A stretch of DNA of 15,736 bases from Chromatiaceae bacterium (GCA_016880695.1 JAEHCY010000025.1:1-15736); one strand, 5' to 3'. Positions 1-7,905 are shown, counted from the stretch's first letter. Translations and numbers: made by a program. Notes: generated by a model from the letters alone, not told the origin.

Positions 1-100
1 CCAGCGATCCCTAAGACATGAGTAGCGTGCGGTGCGTACCAATGCGCCACCGCACCCTGGGACGTCTCCCCCTCTGCCCCCGGACAGGACCCGTTTTCCC

Positions 101-1543
101 ATGACCGATCCCCTCGTAATTGCCCGCCACAGCATTCTGGAGCCCCAAGGTCTCGCCGAGCGAGACCTCGAGCGGGTCCTCGACGAGCTGATGGGCCCCA
201 GCGTCGATGCCGCCGACCTCTTCTTCCAGGCGACGCGCGCCGAGTCCTGGATGATCGAGGATGGCATCCTCAAGGAGGCCAGCTATAACATCGAACGGGG
301 AGCGGGCATCCGTGTGGTGAGCGGCGAGAAAACCGGCTTCTCCTATAGCGATGAGATCGAGCTCCCGGTTCTCCTGGAGGCGGCCAAAGCAGCCCGCGCC
401 ATCGCCAGCGGCGGGCGCAGCGCCAGCGTTCCGGTTCAGGGGGTGGTAGCATCCCGGCGGCTGTATGCCCCGGTTAACCCCCTGGAGAGCCTCGAGCAGG
501 AGGCGAAGGTAGCGCTGCTGCGCCGGGTGGATGCGGAGGCACGCGCCGCCGATCCGCGGGTGAAACAGGTCATCGTAAGCCTGGTTGCGGTACAGGACCT
601 GGTTCTGATTGCGGCCACCGACGGTACCCTGAGCGGTGATGTGCGTCCCCTGGTGCGTCTGAACGTGAGCGTGATCACCGAGGACAAGGGGCGGCGCGAG
701 CAGGGATCGAGCGGCGGGGGCGCGCGCGAAACCCTGGCGTTCCTGCTTGAGGGGGATCGCGCACTCGGCTACGCGCGGGAGGCCGTGCGCCAGGCCCTGG
801 TCAATCTAGATGCGAGCGAGGCCCCTGCGGGTACCCTTACCGTGGTGCTGGGACCCGGCTGGCCCGGTGTGCTTCTGCACGAGGCGGTGGGACACGGTTT
901 GGAGGGGGACTTCAATCGCAAGGGGACCTCGGCCTTTGCCGGGCGGCTGGGGGAGCGGGTGGCAGCTCCGGGGGTGACCGTGGTGGATGACGGCACCCTG
1001 CCAGGGCGGCGCGGCTCCCTCAACATCGACGACGAGGGTACGCCGACTCAGTGCACGGTCCTCATCGAGGGGGGCATTCTGCGCGGCTACATGCAGGACA
1101 GATTGAATGCCCGCCTGATGGGGATGGCCCCCACCGGCAACGGGCGGCGGGAATCCTATGCCCACCTGCCGATGCCCCGCATGACCAACACCTACATGTT
1201 GCCGGGTCCCTATGATCCGGGGGAGATCATCGCCTCGGTGGACAAGGGCCTGTACGCGGTGAACTTCGGTGGCGGGCAGGTGGACATCACCTCGGGTAAG
1301 TTCGTTTTCTCGGCGAGCGAGGCCTATCTGATCGAAAACGGGCGGGTTACCCGCCCGGTGAAGGGGGCGACCCTTATCGGTAACGGCCCCGATGTGCTCA
1401 CCCGCGTCCGCATGGTGGGTAACGACCTGGCGCTGGATGCGGGCGTGGGCACCTGTGGCAAGGAGGGTCAGAGCGTCCCGGTGGGTGTTGGCCAGCCGAC
1501 GCTGCGCATCGATGGACTGACCGTCGGGGGGACCAGCGCGTGA
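101..1543 (+). CDS. tldD: TldD metalloprotease subunit
   Basis: This gene encodes the catalytic subunit of the cytoplasmic TldD/TldE (PmbA) metalloprotease, which degrades unfolded peptides and in some bacteria matures modified peptides such as microcin B17. The zinc motif HEAVGH lies at about residues 260-265. The C-terminal conserved Cys, in GTCGKEGQ, is near residue 452, where the family's third zinc ligand sits. The N-terminal stretch [18 protein letters not shown] and the block [12 protein letters not shown] are typical of TldD. The reading frame is open from position 32, but I start at ATG 101 because it gives 480 residues, close to the 481 of E. coli TldD, and the extra N-terminus is low-complexity and proline-rich. 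No strong ribosome binding site precedes ATG 101. The stop overlaps the pmbA start, so both subunits are probably translated together. Identity is very sure; the start is fairly sure. Confidence 0.96.
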   Translation: MTDPLVIARHSILEPQGLAERDLERVLDELMGPSVDAADLFFQATRAESWMIEDGILKEASYNIERGAGIRVVSGEKTGFSYSDEIELPVLLEAAKAARAIASGGRSASVPVQGVVASRRLYAPVNPLESLEQEAKVALLRRVDAEARAADPRVKQVIVSLVAVQDLVLIAATDGTLSGDVRPLVRLNVSVITEDKGRREQGSSGGGARETLAFLLEGDRALGYAREAVRQALVNLDASEAPAGTLTVVLGPGWPGVLLHEAVGHGLEGDFNRKGTSAFAGRLGERVAAPGVTVVDDGTLPGRRGSLNIDDEGTPTQCTVLIEGGILRGYMQDRLNARLMGMAPTGNGRRESYAHLPMPRMTNTYMLPGPYDPGEIIASVDKGLYAVNFGGGQVDITSGKFVFSASEAYLIENGRVTRPVKGATLIGNGPDVLTRVRMVGNDLALDAGVGTCGKEGQSVPVGVGQPTLRIDGLTVGGTSA

Positions 1544-2937
1544 CCCCCCACAGCTCCCTGCGCTCATCCTCCCCTGACACCGAATCCCCCGTGAGCATCG
1601 GCCTCGCGGATCCGCTTGAGCGGCAGGCGCGGCTCTCGACGCTGGTTGCCGAGGTTCTCGCCGAGGCCCGCCGCCTCGGGGCCAGCGCCGCGGAGGCGGC
1701 GGCCAGTCAGGACGCCGGTGCGGTGGTCACCGTCCGGCTGGGGGAGGTGGAGACGGTTGAGCACACCCGCGACAACGGCCTTGGGGTCACCGTCTACTTC
1801 GGCACGCGCAAAGGCTCCGCCAGCACCTCGGACCTGAGCCCGCAGGCGGTTCGGGACACGGTGGCCGCCGCTTGTGCCATTGCCCGCCACACCATGGAGG
1901 ATCCCTGCGCCGGTCTAGCGGATGCGGCAGACCTGGCCCTCGAGGTCCCCGACCTCGGACTCTACCACCCCTGGGACCTGAGCGTGGAGCAGGCGATTGT
2001 TCTGGCCCAGGAATGTGAGGCAGCGGCGTTCCACGCCGATCGCCGCATTACCAATTCCGAGGGCGCGGCCCTCAGCAGCCATTCCGGTGTGCAGGTGTAT
2101 GGCAACAGCCACGGCTTCATCGGAGGTTATCCGAGCAGCCGACACAGCCTGAGCTGTGCGGTGATCGGCGAAGATGGGGGTGGAATGCAGCGTGACGATT
2201 GGTGGAGCGTGGCGCGTTTCCCCGCCGGGCTTGAGGACCCGGTCGCGGTCGGTCGGCGGGCGGCGGAGCGGGCGGTGGCGCGGCTGGGTGCGCGCCGCTT
2301 GAGCACCCGCCGTGCCCCGGTGTTGTTTCAGGCAGAGGTGGCGGTGAGCCTGTTGCGGCACCTCCTCGGCGCTATCAAAGGGGGTGCCCTGTACCGCCGT
2401 GCCAGCTTCCTGCTCGATCGGCTGGGGCAACCGATTTTCCCCGAGCTGGTGCGCATCCACGAGGACCCCCATCTACCTGGGGGCCTTGGCAGCGCCCCCT
2501 TCGACGGCGAGGGGGTGGCCACCCGGGCGCGGGATCTGGTGGCGGGGGGCATCCTTCAGGGCTATGTCCTCGACAGCTATTCCGCCCGCAAGCTGGGTCT
2601 CAGAAACACGGGAAACGCCGGTGGCGTGCACAATCTGCGCATCGATCCCACCGGGCCCGATCGGGCCGGCCTGATCGAGCGCATGGGATCGGGGCTGCTG
2701 GTGACCGAGCTCATGGGCCAGGGGAGCAACACCGTCACCGGAGACTATTCCCGCGGCGCCAGCGGCTTCTGGGTCGAGCAGGGGGCCATCGCCTATCCGG
2801 TGGAGGAGATCACCATTGCCGGTAATCTGCAGGCAATGTTCCTCGGGCTGCTGGCCGTGGGCAGTGACGACTGTATCCCGGGGTCAACCAAGACCGGCTC
2901 CTGGTTGATCGAAGAGATGACCATCGCCGGGGAGTGA
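1540..2937 (+). CDS. pmbA: PmbA/TldE, partner subunit of TldD protease
   Basis: This is the non-catalytic partner of TldD in the heterodimeric TldD/E protease. It has the U62/TldD-PmbA fold but lacks the HExxxH zinc motif, as expected. Recognisable family blocks are [19 protein letters not shown], the segment with [24 protein letters not shown], and the C-terminal [13 protein letters not shown]. The chosen GTG start at 1540 overlaps the tldD TGA (GTGA) and has GGGGGGA seven bases upstream, which suggests translational coupling. It gives 465 residues. A later GTG at 1591 would give 448 residues, nearer the 450 of E. coli PmbA, but has no visible ribosome binding site. In many gammaproteobacteria yjgA (darP) lies beside pmbA; here tldD and pmbA are directly joined. 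The gene converges on ptsI. Confidence 0.95.
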   Translation: MTPHSSLRSSSPDTESPVSIGLADPLERQARLSTLVAEVLAEARRLGASAAEAAASQDAGAVVTVRLGEVETVEHTRDNGLGVTVYFGTRKGSASTSDLSPQAVRDTVAAACAIARHTMEDPCAGLADAADLALEVPDLGLYHPWDLSVEQAIVLAQECEAAAFHADRRITNSEGAALSSHSGVQVYGNSHGFIGGYPSSRHSLSCAVIGEDGGGMQRDDWWSVARFPAGLEDPVAVGRRAAERAVARLGARRLSTRRAPVLFQAEVAVSLLRHLLGAIKGGALYRRASFLLDRLGQPIFPELVRIHEDPHLPGGLGSAPFDGEGVATRARDLVAGGILQGYVLDSYSARKLGLRNTGNAGGVHNLRIDPTGPDRAGLIERMGSGLLVTELMGQGSNTVTGDYSRGASGFWVEQGAIAYPVEEITIAGNLQAMFLGLLAVGSDDCIPGSTKTGSWLIEEMTIAGE

Positions 2938-2938
2938 G

Positions 2939-2980
2939 CCGGGTTGCCGCGCGCGAGCGGCGGCGCTGGCATCAACCGGG
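2939..2980 (+). terminator. Stem-loop just after pmbA
   Basis: The outer arms CCGGGTTG (2939-2946) and CAACCGGG (2973-2980) pair with one G-G mismatch. An inner perfect 5-bp hairpin GCCGC/GCGGC (2946-2950 with 2957-2961) has a 6-base loop. It starts two bases after the pmbA stop, where a transcript end is expected, but no T-run follows, so it is not a classical intrinsic terminator. It could protect the 3' end or mark a Rho-dependent end. Confidence 0.3.
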
Positions 2981-3033
2981 ATTCCCCTGTTGCGGCCTCC
3001 TCGGGGCAAACGGCGCCTAATCGAGCAGGGACC

Positions 3034-3086
3034 AACCGTTCGTTCTGAGCCTGGTCGGAGCGGGCCAGGTGGTTCCAACAACGGTT
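3034..3086 (-). terminator. Nested stem-loop just after ptsI
   Basis: The outer perfect arms are AACCGTT (3034-3040) and AACGGTT (3080-3086). They enclose an inner hairpin, CCTGGTC (3050-3056) with GGCCAGG (3063-3069), which has seven pairs including one G-T and a 6-base loop. On the minus strand it lies eight bases past the ptsI stop. There is no T-run on either side. It may end or stabilise the long minus-strand transcript, and could act in both directions. Confidence 0.35.
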
Positions 3087-3093
3087 TCGAGGA

Positions 3094-4857
3094 TCAGTGC
3101 AGTCTTTTGGGATTGAGGGCGTCGACCCGTTGTGCGAGGGATTCGGCGTCGAAGCCGTCGAGTCCCGCTAGCAGCTCCTCGACGTCTTGAGCGAGCTGGG
3201 CAACATTCGACTCGCGGATCACCGCCTTGACCTCGAGCAGCGCGCGCGGCTGCATGCTGAATTCCCGCAGCCCCATGCCCAAGAGCAACCGGGTGAAGCG
3301 GGGGTCCCCGGCCATCTCGCCGCACATCCCCACCGGGATGCCCTGGCGCTGGCCAGCCTCGATGACCATGCGAATGAGCCGGAGAATGGCCGGGTGCAGG
3401 GGGTCGTAAAGATAGGTGACGGCCTCGTCGACGCGGTCTATGGCCAACGTGTACTGAATCAGGTCATTGGTCCCGATGGACAGGAAGTCCAGTCGGCGGG
3501 CGAAGCTGCCCGCGGCCAAGGCGGCTGCGGGAACCTCGATCATGCCGCCGACGGGGATGTCGGGATCGAAGGCGAGGCCCTCGCTCTGCAAGGCCTGCTT
3601 GGTTTCCTCGATCAGGCGCAGCACCGAGGCGAGTTCCTGGAGGCTCGAGAGCATCGGAATCATCAGGCGCACCGGGCCCAGGGCCGAGGCCCGCAGGATG
3701 GCCCGCAGTTGCGGTCGGAACAGCTCGGGCTCGCGCAGGCACAGCCGAATTGCCCGCAGGCCAAGGGCCGGGTTGCAGGGGGCCGGGCAGGGCAGCGGGT
3801 GCCCTTCGGCCTGTTTGTCCACTCCCAGGTCGAGGGTGCGGATGGTGACCGGTATCGCGCCCATGCCTTCGACCACCTGCCGATAGGCGTCGAGCTGTTC
3901 CTCCTCATCGGGCAGGGAATCGCGGTTCATGTAGAGGAACTCGGTGCGGTAGAGCCCGACTCCCGCCGCGCCGTTGCCCCGCGCCGTGGCAATGTCGTCA
4001 GGGATCTCAATGTTGGCCAGCAGCTGAATCCCCACCCCATCGAGACTTACCGACGGGCGGTGCAGGATCTTCTTCAAGGCCGCCCGCCGAGCCTCGTAGG
4101 CGCGAATGCGCTCGCGGTAGTACCCGAGGATGGCCGGGGTGGCCTCCGCGAGCACCACCCCGTTGAGGCAATCCACCACCAGGGTCTCGCCATCGCGCAG
4201 ATAGCGGGTGATGTGGTGGACCCCGACGATGGCGGGGAGATCGAGGCCGCGGGCCAGGATCGCGGTGTGCGACATGGGACCGCCGAACTCGGTGACGAAG
4301 GCGGCGATGCCACGCTGCTTGAGCACAATCACATCCGCCGGCAACAGGTCCTGGGCCACCAGGATGCGACCTCGCAGATCTGCACGGCGGAGATCCTTGG
4401 TCGACTCGGGTCCGAGCAAGGCCTTCTGGATCTGGTTGACCACATGCTCGACGTCCTGCTTACGACTGCGCAGGTAGGCGTCTTCCATCTCCTCGAATAC
4501 CCGCACCAGGTTATCGCGGTGGACCTGTAGGGCCCATTCGGCGGCGCAGAGCTGATTGCGAATGAGGTGCGCGGTGGTCTCGGTGAGGGTGACATCCTGC
4601 AGCATGAGCAGATGGGTGTCGATGAACTGGGCGATGCTCGCCGAGGCGGTCGCTGGAATCTGCCGACGGACGGCCTGAAGTTCCTGCTGTGCCCGCGCGA
4701 TGGCCCGCAGCAGCCGCTGGATCTCGTCCTCGACCTCGGTGCTCTCGATACGCCGAGGTGGCACTTCGATGGGCCCGCCCCGGGTTAGCAGGAACGCCGG
4801 CCCCAGCGCGATGGCCCGCGCCGTGCCGATGCCCACCCCGAGGCAGGAGAAGGTCAC
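3094..4857 (-). CDS. ptsI: PTS enzyme I (PEP-protein phosphotransferase)
   Basis: Enzyme I takes phosphate from PEP onto a His and passes it to HPr, the first step of the PTS relay in the cytoplasm. The phosphorylated His is in GGPMSHTAILARGLDLPAIV (His near 197). PEP-domain motifs follow in order: GVGLYRTEFLYM, VTIRTLDLGVDKQ, NPALGLRAIRL, SIGTNDLIQYTLAIDR, and GMCGEMAGDP with the catalytic Cys near 512. The usual GGDK or GADK appears here as GVDK. The protein is 587 residues, near the E. coli length of 575, with no GAF domain, so it is a PtsI rather than a PtsP type. The frame is open to 5199, but the upstream part only shadows ptsH. I start at GTG 4857, which overlaps the ptsH TGA (GTGA) and has GGGGAG five bases before it. 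It is the last gene of the minus-strand operon. Confidence 0.95.
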   Translation of the reverse strand: MTFSCLGVGIGTARAIALGPAFLLTRGGPIEVPPRRIESTEVEDEIQRLLRAIARAQQELQAVRRQIPATASASIAQFIDTHLLMLQDVTLTETTAHLIRNQLCAAEWALQVHRDNLVRVFEEMEDAYLRSRKQDVEHVVNQIQKALLGPESTKDLRRADLRGRILVAQDLLPADVIVLKQRGIAAFVTEFGGPMSHTAILARGLDLPAIVGVHHITRYLRDGETLVVDCLNGVVLAEATPAILGYYRERIRAYEARRAALKKILHRPSVSLDGVGIQLLANIEIPDDIATARGNGAAGVGLYRTEFLYMNRDSLPDEEEQLDAYRQVVEGMGAIPVTIRTLDLGVDKQAEGHPLPCPAPCNPALGLRAIRLCLREPELFRPQLRAILRASALGPVRLMIPMLSSLQELASVLRLIEETKQALQSEGLAFDPDIPVGGMIEVPAAALAAGSFARRLDFLSIGTNDLIQYTLAIDRVDEAVTYLYDPLHPAILRLIRMVIEAGQRQGIPVGMCGEMAGDPRFTRLLLGMGLREFSMQPRALLEVKAVIRESNVAQLAQDVEELLAGLDGFDAESLAQRVDALNPKRLH

Positions 4858-5123
4858 TCCGACTCCCCGAAGCGATCGGCGATGAGCGCCTCGAGCGCCT
4901 TCGAGGCCGCGTTCTCGTCGTGGCCCTCGATCTCGAGGGTGATATGACTGCCCTGGCTGGCGGCGAGCATCATCACGCCCATGATGCTCTTGCCATTGAC
5001 CCGACGGCCGTTGCGCTCCACGTGGATCTGGCTCGCGAACTGCCCGCTGCAGGTGACGAACTTGGCCGCCGCCCGGGCGTGCAGGCCGAGCTTGTTGATG
5101 ATCTCTACTTGCTTGCGAATCAT
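4854..5123 (-). CDS. ptsH: HPr phosphocarrier protein
   Basis: HPr is the small cytoplasmic phosphocarrier between enzyme I and EIIA proteins. At 89 residues it has the expected size. The active-site His15 sits in LGLHARAAAKFV. Ser46 sits in VNGKSIMGVM, the site phosphorylated by HprK, whose gene is three genes upstream. Both sites fall at the canonical residue numbers. The start ATG overlaps the stop of the EIIA gene (ATGA), with AAGGAG about 11 bases upstream. The end overlaps the ptsI start (GTGA). Intact His15 and Ser46 imply dual control: PEP-dependent relay at His and HprK-dependent switching at Ser. It could be called an NPr by position, but the conserved Ser46 and the partner HprK favour an HPr reading. 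Identity is very sure. Confidence 0.96.
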   Translation of the reverse strand: MIRKQVEIINKLGLHARAAAKFVTCSGQFASQIHVERNGRRVNGKSIMGVMMLAASQGSHITLEIEGHDENAASKALEALIADRFGESE

Positions 5124-5533
5124 GGTGAAAAACGCTCCTTAGCTTGCGAGTCCACCTGCAGGATGCCGTCACGGCCACCGCGTACGGCCTTCTCCGCAAG
5201 GGCCTCGAGGTCGAGCCCGCAGTAATTGAGAACCCGGATGAGCATGGGTAGGTTCACGCCGGCTACCACGCGGACGGGGATGCTCACCTCGATGCGATCG
5301 GCGATGTTGCTCGGCGTCGCCCCGTAGAGATCGGTGAGGACCAGAACCCCCGCGCCCTGGTCGAGACCCTGGACCAGGGCCCGGGCCTGCGCGAGCAGCC
5401 GATCGGGGTCGCTGTCAGCGGCCACGCGAAGGGTCTCCGCCGGGACCGGGCACCGCCCGAACGTTCTGGTGGCGGTCTCGAGCAGGGAGGAGCCAATCTC
5501 GTTGTGGGTGATCAACAGTAGCCCGACGCTCAT
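5120..5533 (-). CDS. EIIA component, mannose/fructose PTS family
   Basis: This encodes a single-domain EIIA of the mannose family, a cytoplasmic acceptor of phosphate from HPr. The phosphorylatable His is residue 10 in LLITHNEIG, as in E. coli ManX. Other family blocks are VLTDLYGATPSNIA (about 65-78) and VVAGVNLPMLIRVLNY (about 89-104). The length of 137 residues fits a lone EIIA-Man domain. No IIB, IIC or IID gene is nearby, so it probably serves regulation rather than sugar uptake. The frame stays open to 5689, but the real start is ATG 5533: it overlaps the rapZ TGA (ATGA), has GGGAG five bases upstream, and begins exactly at the domain. The stop overlaps ptsH. The downstream target of the phosphate is unknown. 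A ManX-like name is possible, but I leave the symbol blank. Confidence 0.9.
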   Translation of the reverse strand: MSVGLLLITHNEIGSSLLETATRTFGRCPVPAETLRVAADSDPDRLLAQARALVQGLDQGAGVLVLTDLYGATPSNIADRIEVSIPVRVVAGVNLPMLIRVLNYCGLDLEALAEKAVRGGRDGILQVDSQAKERFSP

Positions 5534-6387
5534 GACAGCTCCCGATGACGGGTGAGCACCCTGCGACCTGCCTGCTCGAAGTGGCGGTGCAGTTGCTCGG
5601 TCATGTACACGGAACGGTGCTGGCCGCCCGTGCAGCCCAGGGCGATGGTGAGGTAACTGCGGCCGTCGGCCTCGAAATGGGGTATCCATTGCTCCAGGAA
5701 CCCAATGAGGTCTCCCCTCATCCTATCCACCAGCGGATCGCCCTCGAGAAACCCGATCACCGCCCCGTCGAGGCCGGTCAGGGGGCGAAGCTCCGCCTGC
5801 CAGTGGGGGTTGGGTAGGCAGCGCATGTCGAAGACGAAATCCACGTCGCGCGGGACACCGTGCTTGAATCCAAAGGATAGCAGCAGAAGCGATACCTCGG
5901 AGGTCGCCTTGTCCTCCACCTGTCCGCGAATCAGGTCGCGGAGCTGGTGGATGTTGGTATGGGTGGTATCGACCCGCAGGTCGGCAAGGCTCAGGATCGG
6001 CTCAAGCAGCCGGCGCTCCAGCTCGATGGCCTCCCCGAGCGAGCGCTGCGCCTGGGTCAAGGGGTGCTTGCGCCGGGTCTCGCTGAACCGCTTGATCAGG
6101 GTTTCGGTTTGGGCCTCCAAGACCAGGATCTCGCAGTGAACGCCCTGGGCGCGAAGCCCCGTGACGATCTGTGGCACCTCCTGCAGTTGCTCGGTCTGGT
6201 TGCGTGCGTCGATGCCCACAGCGCTTCGGGCGAACAGAGGCTGGTGCTCATGTGCCAGGCGCTCGGCGAGCTCGCGGAGCAGAAACACTGGCAGATTGTC
6301 GATGCAGTAGTAGCCGAGGTCCTCCAGGGTGTGGAGGGCGACGGTCTTGCCTGACCCCGACAGGCCAGTGACCAGTATGAGCTTCAT
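5530..6387 (-). CDS. rapZ: RapZ (YvcJ family) nucleotide-binding protein
   Basis: RapZ is a P-loop protein. In E. coli it delivers the small RNA GlmZ to RNase E and so controls glucosamine-6-phosphate synthase. The Walker A motif GLSGSGKT is at residues 8-15. Further family blocks are YYCIDNLPV, GIDARN, LLSFGFKHGVPRDVDFVFDM and GCTGGQHRSVYMTEQL. Its 285 residues match the 284 of E. coli. The C-terminus stops at TRHRELS, whereas the E. coli protein continues with a basic EKRKP tail used for RNA binding; the earlier Lys270 position is replaced by Arg here. The gene lies 30 bases after hprK, with a GGAAGAGG about 14 bases before the ATG, and overlaps the EIIA gene. The link between RapZ and PTS genes is conserved in proteobacteria. 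Family is very sure; sRNA function in this host is unproven. Confidence 0.95.
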   Translation of the reverse strand: MKLILVTGLSGSGKTVALHTLEDLGYYCIDNLPVFLLRELAERLAHEHQPLFARSAVGIDARNQTEQLQEVPQIVTGLRAQGVHCEILVLEAQTETLIKRFSETRRKHPLTQAQRSLGEAIELERRLLEPILSLADLRVDTTHTNIHQLRDLIRGQVEDKATSEVSLLLLSFGFKHGVPRDVDFVFDMRCLPNPHWQAELRPLTGLDGAVIGFLEGDPLVDRMRGDLIGFLEQWIPHFEADGRSYLTIALGCTGGQHRSVYMTEQLHRHFEQAGRRVLTRHRELS

Positions 6388-6417
6388 CGCGATTGCGCGA
6401 ACCTCTTCCGCGGGTGG

Positions 6418-7359
6418 TCAGGCGTCCCCTGGCAGGACGATCAGCTTCAGTTGCCGCTGCTCGAGGTCGGTGCTGGCATCGTATCCCCGTTGGCGGAGCA
6501 TCTGATGGCGCACCGCCGCTTCCACCAGGATCGCCAGGTTACGACCCGGTGCGACGGGCATGGTGATTTCGGGCACCTCGAGGCCGAGGACCTCGCAATT
6601 GGTGAGACTGCCGCTCAGGCGATCCATCTGGGCCAGCTCCTGGTCCGTCAGGGCCTTCAACGCGATGATCAGATTGAGGTTTTTCTTCTGGCGCACGGCG
6701 CTGTCGCCGAACATGGAGCGGATGTTGAGCACGCCGAGTCCGCGTACCTCGAGGAAGTCGCGCAACAGTGGCGGGCAGGTGCCGTTCACCACGTCGGGGG
6801 CGGTTCGGGCGAACTCCGGGGCATCGTCGGCCACCAGGCGGTGACCCCGGGAGATCAGCTCCAAGGCCAGCTCGCTCTTGCCCACCGCCGCATCACCGGT
6901 CAGCAGCACGCCCATGCCGAGGACCTCCATGAATACCCCATGGAGCACGATGCGCTCGGCCAGCACATTGGTCAGGAAGTAGTTGAGGTTGCTGATGAGC
7001 TCCTGATCGCCGAGGGAGGAGCCGAGGATGGGTGTGGCGGTTCGCTCCGCCCGGGCGAAGAACTCCCAGTCGGGCTCGATGTTGTCGGAGAAGATGAGCC
7101 CCGCGGGTTGGTCGATGAACAGCTTCTCGAGGGTTTCGCGGTAGGCGGTGGGGCCGAGGTTAGCGAGGTAAACCAGCTCGGCGTGGCCGACGATCTGAAT
7201 GCGGTTGGGGTGGATGCAGTTGAGGGTGCCCACCAGGGTCTGATTGGCGGTGGAGGGAACCTCGCCACGCAGGGGCTTGTTACGGCCGAGATCTCCGGTG
7301 AGCCAGTGGATCCTGAGCTCCGCGCCGAGACTCTCGACGAGATCCTCGAGGGTGCGCAC
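6418..7359 (-). CDS. hprK: HPr kinase/phosphorylase
   Basis: HprK phosphorylates HPr on Ser46 with ATP or pyrophosphate and removes the phosphate again. It is a cytoplasmic hexamer in known cases. An N-terminal domain (about 1-130) is followed by the kinase domain. The catalytic His is in VLHGVFMEV (His140), Walker A GDAAVGKS is at 155-162, RGHRLVADD follows, and the family signature EVRGLGVLNIRSMFG starts at 204. The C-terminal loop VPEITMPVAPGRNLA is also typical. At 313 residues it is complete. I use GTG 7359, with GAGG six bases upstream; no other start codon lies between it and the ptsN stop. The gene follows ptsN by 26 bases. Having the kinase and its Ser46 substrate in one operon supports function. 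HprK is absent from enteric gammaproteobacteria but known in several other proteobacterial groups. Confidence 0.96.
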   Translation of the reverse strand: MRTLEDLVESLGAELRIHWLTGDLGRNKPLRGEVPSTANQTLVGTLNCIHPNRIQIVGHAELVYLANLGPTAYRETLEKLFIDQPAGLIFSDNIEPDWEFFARAERTATPILGSSLGDQELISNLNYFLTNVLAERIVLHGVFMEVLGMGVLLTGDAAVGKSELALELISRGHRLVADDAPEFARTAPDVVNGTCPPLLRDFLEVRGLGVLNIRSMFGDSAVRQKKNLNLIIALKALTDQELAQMDRLSGSLTNCEVLGLEVPEITMPVAPGRNLAILVEAAVRHQMLRQRGYDASTDLEQRQLKLIVLPGDA

Positions 7360-7385
7360 GCTGGCCTCGGGCGTGTGGGGATTGC

Positions 7386-7835
7386 CTAGCCCGGTTGGAG
7401 GTGGCGTAGGATCTCGCCCGGGTCGCTGGCCGCCCGGAGCTTCTCGCGCCGCTCTGGGTTATCGAACAGCTCGGCGAGTTGGCCCAGGAGCTGCAGATGG
7501 GTCTCGGTGGCGGACTCGGGGACCACCAGCGCGAACGCGAGATCCACGGGCTTGCCATCGATCGCATCGAAATCCAGGGCCTGCGCCAGCTGTACGAAGG
7601 CACCGATGGGCTGGGTGGCCGCGCGCAGCCGCGCGTGGGGCAGCGCGATGCCGTGGCCGATGCCAGTGCTGCCGAAGCGCTCCCGTTCGCGCAATCGGCC
7701 GAAGACTTCCTCGGGTGCCACATTGGGCAGGGCGGTGGCGAGATACTCCGCTAGCACCTCGAGCAGGCGCTTCTTACTCTGAACATCCAAGCCAGTGCCG
7801 ATGCGCTCGGCGACGATGAACTGAGGAGGGAACAT
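7386..7835 (-). CDS. ptsN: EIIA-Ntr (PtsN) regulatory phosphoprotein
   Basis: PtsN is a cytoplasmic EIIA of the fructose/Ntr class. It takes phosphate from HPr or NPr and regulates potassium transport, nitrogen and stress responses in species where it has been studied. The acceptor His is residue 67 in GIGHGIALPHARL, preceded by RFGSTG. The domain fills the whole 149-residue protein. Start ATG 7835 has AGGA about eight bases upstream. The gene lies between hpf and hprK, the usual place downstream of rpoN. An 84-base gap with a strong stem-loop separates it from hpf, so its expression may be partly independent. The final residues LQPG are followed by TAG. Confidence 0.95.
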   Translation of the reverse strand: MFPPQFIVAERIGTGLDVQSKKRLLEVLAEYLATALPNVAPEEVFGRLRERERFGSTGIGHGIALPHARLRAATQPIGAFVQLAQALDFDAIDGKPVDLAFALVVPESATETHLQLLGQLAELFDNPERREKLRAASDPGEILRHLQPG

Positions 7836-7871
7836 GTATCGGATCCTATGGTGAAAATGAGGGTGGTGCGG

Positions 7872-7905
7872 ACCCGCGCAGGCGGTTGGCTACGCCGGCG
7901 CGGGT
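7872..7905 (-). other. GC-rich stem-loop between hpf and ptsN
   Basis: The perfect 8-bp arms ACCCGCGC (7872-7879) and GCGCGGGT (7898-7905) are extended inward, past one A-G mismatch, by GGCG (7881-7884) with CGCC (7893-7896). The loop is GTTGGCTA. On the minus strand it begins 14 bases after the hpf stop. The nearest T-run (four Ts, opposite 7854-7857) is about 14 bases past the stem, too far for a normal intrinsic terminator. It may be an attenuator, an RNA processing site or a stability element that sets ptsN levels. Confidence 0.5.

Noticed and set aside
1..104. Possible tail of an upstream gene ending at TGA 19-21 (PAIPKT), and a 28-codon frame from ATG 18 overlapping the tldD start
   Set aside because: Only six residues of the first are visible and match nothing I recognise. 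The second has no ribosome binding site or protein-like pattern and is probably chance.
3187..4530. 447-codon plus-strand open frame opposite ptsI
   Set aside because: It is an antisense shadow of a well-supported gene in GC-rich DNA, rich in His, Gln and Gly, with no known domain.
4858..5199. In-frame N-terminal extension of ptsI
   Set aside because: It translates the ptsH region in another frame, with Arg/Gln-rich nonsense. The coupled GTG at 4857 fits the family length.
5534..5689. N-terminal extension of the EIIA-Man gene into rapZ
   Set aside because: Pro/Arg-rich shadow of rapZ; the domain begins exactly at ATG 5533, which has its own ribosome binding site.
6451..7389. 312-codon plus-strand open frame opposite hprK
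   Set aside because: Shadow of hprK; composition is unlike a real protein and no motif is seen.
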